Shown piece by piece: positions 12,008 through 21,800 of a stretch of DNA of 64,000 nucleotides. Positions within the stretch are counted from its first letter, which is position 1. Each line of letters begins with the position of its first letter. The translations under genes were made by a program, and so were the position numbers. Source of the DNA: Laccaria trichodermophora (taxonomy: Eukaryota; Basidiomycota; Agaricomycetes; Agaricales; Hydnangiaceae); assembly GCA_018417955.1 (NCBI GenBank), contig JACTVC010000004.1, forward strand, positions 682,001 through 746,000, written 5' to 3'. The notes below the pieces were generated by a model. It worked only from the letters and a program-made list of their open reading frames with translations, made no database searches and was not told where the DNA came from.

Positions 12008-13617
12008 CAATACTTTCCATTCCTCCACTGATTCCTACTGGATTCCGCGGATTCCGGCCGGAATCCAGGAATTCCAGTAGGAATCCAGGAATTCCGGACA
12101 GATTCCAGGAATTCCGGAGGAATCTGACCGGAATCCGCAGGAATCCGACTTGAATAGACAGAAAATCTCATTATTTGTATATTCGGCTCTTCTATTTTAA
12201 ACATATGTTTGTACTTTACCCTCCCCCACATGCTCTGATCAGAGCTGTTCAGAGTTGCTATAACCAAAACACTGAGCTAAGACTTAATCTGCACTACATC
12301 AACTCCTCAATACTCAAAAGTTCTTATAAAATTCACACTTTGGTCACACTCTAGTCAAGTAATAGATCTTAATAGATTAAATTTGCATGTACTTTATTGA
12401 TGACATAAAATCTACATTACTACATACAGTGTATATTGAAAGGGACAAGGAAATGGGGAGGGACAGGGAAAGGGGTATAAAGAAATGGTGATGGACAGGG
12501 TAGGGCAAGGGAAAAGGAAGTGGAGGGACAATGAAATGGGAAGGGGCAAGGAAATGGGGAGGGACAGGAAGGGAAGGGACAGGAAGGGAAAGGGGGAGGG
12601 AAAAGGAAGGGGGTACATAGAAATGGGGAGGGACAGGAAGGGTGGAGGGAAAGGGAAAGGGGGGAGGGAAAACCGAGTAGGGAGAGGAAGAGAGAGGGAC
12701 ACGGAAGTGGGAGGTCGTCGTCATCCGTTGACGTGGTGGTGCGTGTCGTCGTGGGCGTGTCGTCTGTCGGCGTGGCCCTCCGTTGACGTGGCGGGGCGTG
12801 TCGTCGTCTGTGGGCGTGGTTGTGTCGTCCACTGACGTGCTCGTTGTCCGTTGATGTCGTCGTCGTCCGTTGACGTCGTCGTCGTCCGTTGACGTGGGCG
12901 TCCGTTGACGCGGTCGTCGTCCATTGACGTGGTGGTGGTGTTGTCGTGGGCGTGTCGTTTGTTGGCGTGGCCCTCCGTTGTGGTGAGGCGTGTCGTCGTC
13001 CGTGGGCGTGGTCGTGGGGGTCGTGCGTTGACGTGGTTGTCCCTCGTCGTGTGCCTGGTGTTAGCAAGCTGGGTGGGACGACGGGGTGCTCACCTAGGAC
13101 GACGAACGACGACCTGCGTCGTTCGTCGTCTCGTTGCCACGTCGCTATCAGCGACGTGGCAACGTGTTGCCGCGCTCGTTGACTGGGACTGGTGACGTGG
13201 CGTTGGTGTGTCGTTTCCCATGTCGTGGCCGTGGTGAAACGACGACGGACGTCGTCGTTGTGTGCGTCGTGGTGGCCGTTGGTGACGTGGCGGTGTCGCG
13301 AGGTGGGTTGGCGTCGTGGACGATGGTGGTGGTTGAGAGAGAGAGTTGTTTGTTGTGATGACGCCCAAATCAAGCGTCGGCAAACGCCGACACTCGATTT
13401 GGGCGTCAGGAATTCCGTTCCGTGTCATTCCGGGATCATTCCTTCCGGGTGATTCCTGGAACCATTCCGGCGGAATTTGAATTCCATCAAAATTCCGCCG
13501 GAATGGTTTGATCAATTTGGCAGGGCCCTCTGCCAAATTTGATTCCTCCGGAATTACAGGAATTCCGCGGATTCCGCCGGATTCCGGCAGGAATCAGTGG
13601 AGGACAATAAAGACCTC
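12008..13617. mobile_element. Element A: KDZ-like non-autonomous element
   Basis: A perfect 8-bp target duplication, cgcctatg, sits at 12000-12007 and 13618-13625, with gag sequence continuing on both sides. The ends are inverted, sharing cctccactgattcct. Inside them are arrays of gattccgg/ggaattcc words (12035-12150 and 13400-13590). The interior is an AT-rich part, a purine-rich tract (12430-12715) and a GTCG-rich core (12720-13340). The long Arg/Thr/His-rich and Gly/Lys-rich readings there are products of simple sequence. The same architecture recurs in elements B-E. There is no transposase. Confidence 0.85.
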
Positions 13618-14125
13618 CGCCTATGGACCACTGTTGTCCACGGATTTTGATTATCATCTGGTTCACTTAATTCACTTAGCGAGGAAGTGTCGCTTTCGTG
13701 ATTCTCACTGTTAGTAACAATATTTTTCGTATTGTTTGGGCTAACATCTTCAGTTTTAATGACTAAAGTTTCTTCCACCCCTGCAGATTGTGCAAGGGTT
13801 TCAGTATCACCTGAAGGCGCTTCTTCCCCAATAGCAGATGCTGGTGAGGAAGGTCGGGAGGCCATGATGTCACTGTAGGAACGCGTCGCTCCCTCGATGG
13901 CATGATTGTCCATCATGTGGAGTTCTAATGCCACAGCCGATGTCGTGTTTGAGGGTGCCTGTGAACCAAGCATGTTAGTACTAATTTTAGGGGTTTGAAC
14001 CGTACCTGGCTGGGCAGCTATGCCAGTGCAGGTGGAACAGGTTCAGAGTGTGTAACAAGAAGCAGACATAGGGTTTGTTGTAGAGTTTTGTGATAAAAAA
14101 ATAAAGCAGGAGGTTTTTGTTGCCA
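13618..14125 (-). pseudogene. Copy-1 gypsy: gag N-terminus and leader
   Basis: A frame starting at 13973 matches the N-terminus of the copy-2 polyprotein: SYSDIMASRPSSP corresponds to SYSEVAASRPSSP, and SELSEPDDNQNPW to the matching acidic segment. Upstream, a tgcca motif at 14121-14125 sits where the primer-binding site lies in copy 2. This places the LTR boundary at about 14126. Confidence 0.8.
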
Positions 14126-14289
14126 GTGAATGGAGGGTCCAGGTGATCAATCCAAAGTAGTCCAGTTGTCGGGCAAGATGAGTAGAGTCAGTTTTTGTTG
14201 TTGGGTTAAGAGTCGAGTTGTTGGGTCAAAAAATATGTAGCAGAAGCATTACCGCTGTGACTGGAAGTGACAGCGGGCAGTTTTGATAC

Positions 14290-15360
14290 ACAGGATATAT
14301 CATAGACAAACGTTACCCACTGGTAACCCACTGGTAACGTTACCTGCTGGTAACCCACTGGTAATGTTACCTATGCCCCTGGTAACGTTACCAGTCTGAA
14401 TACCTAAATCCTTGGCATATATTGCCATTGTCCCCCACATACTACCATTGTTTTATATTAGCTTTCATGTATTTACATTGTCCCTTTAGCAAGTTTGGCC
14501 AAATGTGGAACTTGTGCCAGTGGCCACTATCGATATTTTTGCAACTTGAATGCGCCGTCGAAGCATTGCGTGAGCTGCTCCTTTCTTTGCTCAATCAAAC
14601 TAGTTAGATTTAATTATATTAACCCCTTCAAAGTACTTTTGGAAGCACAGTAGCATTTAAAAAAGCAGAGGCTTGAGAATTGCTTTTTCAATGAGCCCTC
14701 CCAGAAAATGGTAACCATTATTTTTACAGGCAATAGTTCAGACCAAATTTCAGCAAAGAACCTTATTAAAATGTTAACCATGCATTATCTGAATTTTGAT
14801 GAGCCTCACTACAGATGTGGCTCTTAAAATTTTGTCTTTTATTCTTGAGATGTAGTCTATTTGGTACATCTAAAAAGGTTTCCTTGATTGCAGAAACACC
14901 TTTCGATGCCGCAATCAGGGCCTCACTATCCGCTATCGTTGGGGTCGCATTTGAGGATTCCGTTTTCAAGGGAAAAGCGGGAGCAGTTTCCACCTTTGGG
15001 ATGCACGTTTTCCTCGATCAGGGTCACCTCAATCAAACAGATGAGGGGGTCACACAGGGAGTGAACAGAGAGGGGGGCTGAGGTGCAAACAACCCAGTTG
15101 GGAGTTCAGGGATGCCTGAGGGCGAGAGCAGACCGTTGATATCAAAGAGGAGGAGGGGGGACAGGGATCAGAGGGGAACGGGGAGAGAGGGGAAAAAACA
15201 GATTCATTTCTGTGACACTATCTACCCTATCGAGGACTCCGCGAACACGGATTGCAGGAGAGAGGTTACCAGCCGCGTGACAGAGGTGACGGTGCATGCC
15301 AAAACGGAAGGTTTCCAGCCCCCACGTGACATAACCTGGTCATGTAACCAGGCGTGATAC
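14290..15360. mobile_element. Element with GGTAAC/GTTACC terminal word arrays
   Basis: From 14305 to 14395 there are about eight copies of ggtaac/gttacc in alternating orientation, many preceded by cactg or cctg. Near 15325-15348 related inverted words occur (ataacctggtcatgtaaccagg region). The roughly 1 kb interior has no recognisable gene. This looks like another non-autonomous element with its own subterminal word, inserted in the central LTR. Ends and target duplication were not resolved. Confidence 0.4.
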
Positions 15361-16103
15361 ACTTAGGATAGCAAATAACAGACCATTTGAACTACTTAGT
15401 ACGGTCTATCTTCAACTTGGCCAGGTTAAATGGTCTCAGTATTCACTATATTCGTCAGATACAAGTAATTTAAAGCTGCTCATTGCTCAGACTTCGGCCC
15501 CCAGCTCCTCACATCCACATTTGGTACTGCTCACAAATACACACAGATCTGCATGTCAACTGAATGTCCGTAAAGATATTATAGTACCAATCTTACCAAC
15601 GCAATCAGTGGACTACCGAAATATCAAACCATAATTTTTTACCTCATGGTTTGGTTTATTAACAAAAGTTGATACTAATGTAGCGGAAATATACGGTAGT
15701 CAGAGTTGTTCCTTCAGATAAAGGCAGCACAGCCTGACAAGCAATTTTCAACTTGGCTAGGTTTTAGTATTTGAGTTAATTTTGATTTGAATTACAATGG
15801 CTGCTCGTCGCTCGGCCAGCTCCTCGCAGCCGGGTTTTCATACTCAACAAAGACTGTTCATCATCCAATATGTTAGCTAATTATCAATGTAAACCCAGAC
15901 TCATGCACTTCCAAAATCGTGTGTTATTCGTTTTATCTGCTCACATGTACGTCGTTATTTACCTCTTCATCTGCGATTGAGTCTGTTTCGGTTTGGTATA
16001 TACCAAGTATATAGTATACAATCCTTCTCCTAGCTGATGTAGAATGTGATCATGACCTTTCCCCCTTGACGCATTGAAGCGTGTCCTGAGTGAAGCGCGT
16101 GAC
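15361..16103. other. Intergenic/foreign block, nothing recognised
   Basis: AT-rich sequence with no coding-like ORF. Two short similar stretches, tcaacttggccaggtt (about 15413) and tcaacttggctaggtt (about 15749), are about 336 bp apart. A palindromic tatataccaagtatata lies near 16000. No function is assigned. Confidence 0.5.
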
Positions 16104-16263
16104 TACGGATGTCGGGCAGGAGTGTCACGTATGTTACATATGCCCTCCAGGGATTCCTTGGGAATTCCTAACCAAAGTAAAAGGAAAATAAACGAGTGTC
16201 GAGAAGGAGTGTCTGAGTTGAATGAATTGGGAACGGAGACAAGGGGTATTGTGAACGAGGAGT

Positions 16264-17769
16264 TTAAGGCGCGGAAGAGCAGGCGCGTGCGGCTGCAAGG
16301 AGCGCGTGGTCGTTCTTCTTCTGGATGCGAGCTGCTTTGGCGGCGTCGAAGCGCTGTTGCTGCCTCTGGAGAGTTTCCGCGGCGTGCCACAATAAGTTCT
16401 CAACAACTTTGGCACGCTTGGGGGTGAGTCTGTCAGGCTCGGGTTCGACGACAAGGGGAGCAAACGAGGTGGAGGGGAAAGGGCCCGAGGACGAGGAAGA
16501 GGAGGATGAGTAGGAGGAGTCGTTACCCTCCGGAGCTGCGCGCTTTTTGCCCCTGGGTTTGTGCTCAGATGCGCGCGGGGGTTTACTGGCGCGAGGTGTG
16601 GTGCCTATGTCCTCCGCCGTGATGAAGAAGTCCTCCAGAGTGACGGGGTCACCGTTGAGGTCGAACTCCTGGGCTTTGGAGTCATAAGTGGCGAAGCGGA
16701 TGGGGTTGTCTTCGATGTGTGTATTGAAGACTTCTGCGAAGTTGTTATAACCGGCAGGAAAAGCGAGGGGGACTTTGCGTCGACGAAGTTCTGCGTCGGT
16801 CAGGCAGAAGTCTGAAATCTGCCCAGCGTGGAAGAGGTATTTCTCGTTTTTGAGAGGATCGGTGGCGAGGAACTGGGTGCGACTGAGGTGCTTGATTTGC
16901 GCGTGTTCGATGGTGCGACGATTAATTTTGGGCAGCTTCTTCTCCGCAGGGACATCAGGGACAGGGTCGCAGGGTTCTGTGATCGGTGGAGCATCGGGGA
17001 TGATGATGTCGTTGTCAGGCATCGTGGTGAAGATAGATGAGGTGGACGAGCGAGTGAAGACTTTGAGTAGTGAGCGGAAGGCGAGGGAAGTGGAGGTTCT
17101 GAGTTGGCTAGGGATTCGGAGGGAGACTTTATGGGGGCCGGGGGTTGGAATAATTTCCAAATGGCCAGTGAAGATCTGAGGCTCATCTACAGGAGGTTTC
17201 CTGTGTCCTTTTGGCAATTCGGAGATATCGGAAGCGCCAAGGAGATCCAAATACACGGGTATAGCGTTTAAGTGCGAAATTTGATTATAGGGGAGCCAAG
17301 TGATGTCGCCAGCTTGCCAGAGTACCTCGAATAGGGCATTTTCCTTGGACCCAGAGTGGGAGAGGATTTTATCCACGGCCCACTCGCCCTCCGAGCTGTC
17401 ACCAAGGGATAGCTGCGCGTCCAGACGGCCAGGAAAGAGCCGGTCATCATTAAGGGTGTGAATCCTCAATAGGGCGGCGTGGAACACGTTATGCACGCCT
17501 CTTTGCTTTAATTGAGAAGGCAATTCGATTTGGAAAGACTGGTTTCCAAAGTCTTTGACAATTTTGTATGGGCCAATGTATTTGGGTACAAGTTTTCGGG
17601 CCAAACCTTTTGGAAAGGAGATGTTCTTGGTGGAAATGTACACCAAGTCCTTTTCCTTGAAAGGCGCGATCTGGCGCTTTCTGTTCGCGTTGTGGGTTTG
17701 TTTAACTCGGGCCGCAAGGATGCTGTCATGGGCGGCTATCAATGCCAATTTTCTTTGAATTGCGAATGT
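16264..17769 (-). pseudogene. Integrase C-terminus with chromodomain-like segment and extra tail
   Basis: Continues in the same frame after the TGA at 17770-17772. The first part has the GPY/F-type motif (YIGPYKIVKDFG), then a chromodomain-like stretch ending DITWLPYNQI. This is typical of chromoviral integrases that direct insertion through histone marks. A further 270 residues or so beginning near MPDNDIIIPDAPP are acidic, then Ser-rich and basic, and match no retroelement domain I know. The stop is at 16264-16266, about 125 bp before the 3' LTR. Confidence 0.8.
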
Positions 17770-18894
17770 TCAGATCGTCGGGTACTCGTCCGATTTAGCC
17801 GAGGTCCAAATCATGGATCTTGGCATTCGTCCTGTGTTCAAGAAAAACGGCGCGAACCCTGTACTTTCTGACCTTGCAGAGTTTATGGCAAATTCAATAG
17901 CGGGTAGTTTAGCCACCCAGTCTGTTTGCTTATCATTAATGCATTGCCTGAGCATTTGAGTGACAGTTCGATTGGCACGTTCAGTTGAGCCATCCGTTTC
18001 GGGGTGATAGGCACTGGACATCTTAAGTTTTGTTCCAATCAGCTTGTGAAGGTGTCCCCAGAACACGCTGGTGAACAGGACATCTCGGTCACTGATTATG
18101 TTCCTTGGGAGCCCGTGAAGTTTGTATATTTCTTCGAACATGAGTTCCGCGATTTGACGAGCATTGTAGTTTATTCTGCTCGGAATTAAATGCACCATAG
18201 CTGTTAATAAACAAATGATCACAGTGATGGCATCAAAGACTCCGTCGCGGTTCTTAGATTCCGGTAAGGGTCCGACGAAGTCAATTCTGATGGATTCCCA
18301 GGGTTGGCTCGGTACAGGTAGTGGGTTCAGTAATCTGTAGGGTTTCTGATTACTGGGTTTGCTGCGTTTACAGGTGGTGCATGTCTCGCAGAACACTTTG
18401 GTGTCCGAGACTAAGTCCTTCCACCATACGTGATCCCGTAGGTAGTCCAAAGTTTTGCTGGCACCCAAGTGTGCTAGAAGTGAGTGCGCCTCAGAGATTA
18501 CAATCTCTCGCGCGCTTCGCCCGTTGACCATCACCTTGGGAATGCAAAGGGTCTTCGACTTTTCTGTTTTTAGAAAGACAAGGCCCTCCTCCACTACAAA
18601 GTTTCTGTAGTCCTGTGGTTTGTCAACTATCACCTTAAATAAGGGATCCTCGATGTATTTTCCTTTGAGCTCTCGTTGGAGATCGATTCCGTCGTGACTA
18701 CCAGACACCACGTCCACAAGTGATGGGAATTCTGATGGGATCGACAGATCTGATTGTATCTCCGTGTTCTCGGGTTCATCAGATCTAGGGGCCGGGCTAT
18801 TTTTAGCACGCGGCGGCAATCGGATTGTGAGCTTTTCACTTGTGGGCGCTGTTTTGTTTGGGTTTTCGTTTGTATTCCCATTCCCGCCCACCTT
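17770..18894 (-). pseudogene. Integrase core of gypsy copy 2, split off by TGA
   Basis: This follows the polyprotein in the same frame after the TGA at 18895-18897 and runs to another TGA at 17770-17772. It shows the HHCC zinc domain (AHSLLAHLG then CETCTTCKRS) and the DDE core: D in IDFVGPL, D in ISDRD, E in TDGSTERANR. All catalytic residues are present. There is no ATG immediately after the stop, so without readthrough it would not be made. Both TGAs are a single C-to-T change away from CGA (Arg). Confidence 0.88.
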
Positions 18895-21800
18895 TCATTG
18901 CTGAGGGCCTTTCACAACGAAATGACCCCGCATTCTGGCTGCAAACTCTTTCGACGACTCTGGGCGACCAGTCTCCGCTCCAGGCGTCGTCTTTCTTGGT
19001 CGGCGCTGAACTGCGACGCGCGCTTCCAGCCCTGCCAAGACTGGCATCGTGGTTTCCACGAGATCTGAGTTGACGTCGTCGACCACATCAAAGTATGTGT
19101 ACTCGCTTGCTGCTCGTACTGTACTGGGACTATCAGCTGAATATATCCTCGATAATGCATCAGCGACGACGTTTTCCGATCCTGCAACATACACGATCTC
19201 GAAGTTGAACTCGCTTATTTTTTCGATCCAGCGCGCTTGCCTGCCAGAGAGATTTTTCTGATTTAGTAAGTACTCCAGACCTTTATGGTCTGTGACCCAC
19301 TTAAATCTTACTCCCTGTAGGATGTTGCGGTGCCGTAGCATCGTTTCGACCCCAGCCAGCATTTCAATCTCGTGAACTGGGTAATTCTGCTGCGCGGAAT
19401 TTAATTTAGCTGAGTAGAAGGCTGCAATTCTCGCGTCCTTCCACTCTTTGCCCTGACTAACTAGGCCAGCAACGCCCGTCGAGCAACCGTCTGTCACCAT
19501 CCAAATTTGTGGTGCGTCTGGCGCGTAATCCAACGGAACGCGGTTGTGGTCACGAGCTGCCTGGACAAGTGTTTTCACGTCTTCGAATGCGCGCTGCTCT
19601 GTGAATCCCCAACGAAAGGGAACCGTGTCTCCAGTGAGTCCATGGAGCACACCCATCGGGATCCTGACGTTTGGGATGTCCTCTGCCAGGTAACCAACCG
19701 AGCCCAAAAATCCGCGCAGAAGATCGCGGTTTGTTGGGGTTTTCCAGGCCAGGACTGAATCCACTTTGTAAGGGTCCATCCTGATGCCGTTATCGCTAAC
19801 GACGCGTCCCAATATTTTCATTTCAGGACAAAGAAAATACAATTTCTTTTTGCTCAGATATAACTTCTCTCTGGTGAGTATATCGATTACGATTTTTACG
19901 TGTTTTATGTGCTCTTTAACAGAGTCCGAATAGATTATAATATCGTCTAGATATACATCCATAAACTGGCCAATGTAGGGCGAGAATAATTGGTTCATAA
20001 GCGCCTGGTACGTTGCTGGGGCGTTACAATCCCCCTGCTGAATTACGTGGCTGATCATATTACCATCAGGTGTTGTGGTCGCGGTACGGTGAACGTGTTC
20101 GGGCGTGATACGAATCTGTTCGTACGCGTCCTTGCCGTCCATCATAGACCTAAAAGGATGCCTGGCCGCTCTTCTCAGAATCCCTTCTGGGTCTGGAAGC
20201 GGTGAGGTCATTTTTCGAGTGTTGTCATTACGTGCACGTAAGTCGTACACTGTTCTCAACAAAGGTGGGTCTCCTGGTTTCCGTGGTTTGACCACTAGTA
20301 ACATAGGAATGGTGTTGGAAGCATTTGTAATCTCCCATCGCCCCGTTTTCAGATAGGTATTCTTCTTTTCTAGCCACTGGGACCTTAAGGCTTCAGGGCA
20401 TCTGGAGGGGCGCCAGGGATATAATTTATCTTCATCAATCAGAGGTATTGTGTGGTTGATTATACGTAGAGGTGGGAGCTCAGTTTCACCTGCTTCTTTG
20501 CATAGGGGATCCGCGTGTTCGAGGAGAAGCTTCCGCGCACAGTCAATCTCAATTTGTTCGATTGCGACTGCATGCGAAGCAACTGAAGTGACTGATATCC
20601 CATCCAGAGGTAATGCCAAGTCGCTTCCCACCAGTACGCGGGCTGGGTTAAATCCAATGCAAACTTGGTGCTGATATAACCACGGCGTGCCGAGGATCAG
20701 GTCGTAATTTGAGAGGTTGATTATGTCGAAGTAACGTTTTTCTTTTATCTTCTGATATTCAAACTCAACGTTTGTTCCAGAGTTAATTCTTGATCGAGAT
20801 CCTTGTACTGCTAGTTGCAGGCCAAGAGGTGAGGCGAGCTTGTCCTTTTTTACTTTTAGCTGGTCTGCTATAGTTGAAGACATGAAGTCTCCTAACGAGC
20901 CTGAGTCAAGCAGGGCTCTAGCCGGTTGGCCGTTAATTTTGGCAGTGATTACCACTGGCCTAGGAACCTTCCTACTGCCATCCTTTGTTACAGCTGCGTT
21001 CTGCTGAACAGCAGGGTACGTCCTGCGGGGGACCTGTATTCCATTCAGCTCAAGGCATGGGGTCAGATTCTCATTCTGTTGATCGATCGTTCCTGCTGCT
21101 TGTTGATCCGAGCCAAGCAAGCACAGAGCGGAGCCATTTCCTGCATCGTCATCAGGATCTCGGGGGTATTTATCAGGTACGTAGCACGCATTCCTGATTT
21201 TTTTGCGTAGTTGGCTCTCGCGTTTGTTTATGAGTTGGTCTTCATACCAGCAGGAGAGATCGAATACAGGAATTTCAGCCATTCCTCGTGGGAGGTGAGT
21301 GATTATCCCCCATTGACGGTCTAAGATTATGAAGTTGTCTTCATGCAGGTGGTCAATAGCTATGAAAAACCTCCGGGATAGAGGCACGTCATGAAATTCA
21401 CTATCAAAGGAATAAGGTGCGCCTCGCCTCAAGGTACGAGTGATTTCTCGCTCCAACACATTCCCCATAGTTAAATAAGGAATGTTGGGATCATCTATTA
21501 GGGGTGGGTTTCTGATGCTAGAGCATCGCACGTGGTACCATCTGCCAGGTGCGAAGTCAGGTTGTCTAACTACCTCTATAGGTATGTAATGTCGGGTTTG
21601 TCGACGCCGGTCATCAACTCTATACCGTCCATCCGCTATACGTTCAACGTCGAAGCGATTATCAGGGTGTTGCCGGAAGTTTGCATCACCGGGATATGGC
21701 TCTGAGGCTTCTAGGATCCGTTCAACCGCCTCCCCCAGGACATCATCCATGGGTGTATAAATGCGCTCGTCCCAATCTGACTCCGTGTTGGCATTGGACG

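Larger units (their letters stand above)
1..14125 (-). mobile_element. Decayed Ty3/gypsy element, copy 1 (internal region, with nested insertions)
   Basis: Pieces of one gag-protease-reverse transcriptase polyprotein run on the minus strand from the gag N-terminus near 13973 to reverse transcriptase at base 1, where the window cuts it. Every piece aligns in order with the nearly intact copy at 16.1-25.4 kb, with many substitutions, frameshifts and stops. The order is interrupted by foreign blocks at 1106-1421, 2364-5894, about 8496-11866 and 12008-13617, two of which have clean 8-bp target duplications. This makes it the older host of a nest of younger insertions. RNase H and integrase would lie left of the window. 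Confidence 0.9.
14126..16138 (-). repeat. Central LTR shared by the two gypsy copies, interrupted
   Basis: 14126-14290 resembles the start of the copy-2 LTR (24909-25090), for example the gtcaaaaaatatgt stretch and the following gctgtgac-type words. 16104-16138 is identical over 35 bp to the other LTR terminus (25323-25357), ending tgttaca. The middle is unrelated sequence. The simplest reading is one LTR between two tandem internal regions, split by a later insertion. The very different similarity of the two flanks (about 70% against 100%) also allows recombination between copies. Confidence 0.5.

Noticed and set aside
12420..13540. Long Arg/Thr/His-rich and Gly/Lys-rich ORFs in element A (also 44357-44869, 48360-49369, 56485-57705)
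   Set aside because: They lie in GA/CT tracts and CGAC repeats that are open in several frames on both strands. Composition is that of simple sequence and no motif is conserved between elements.
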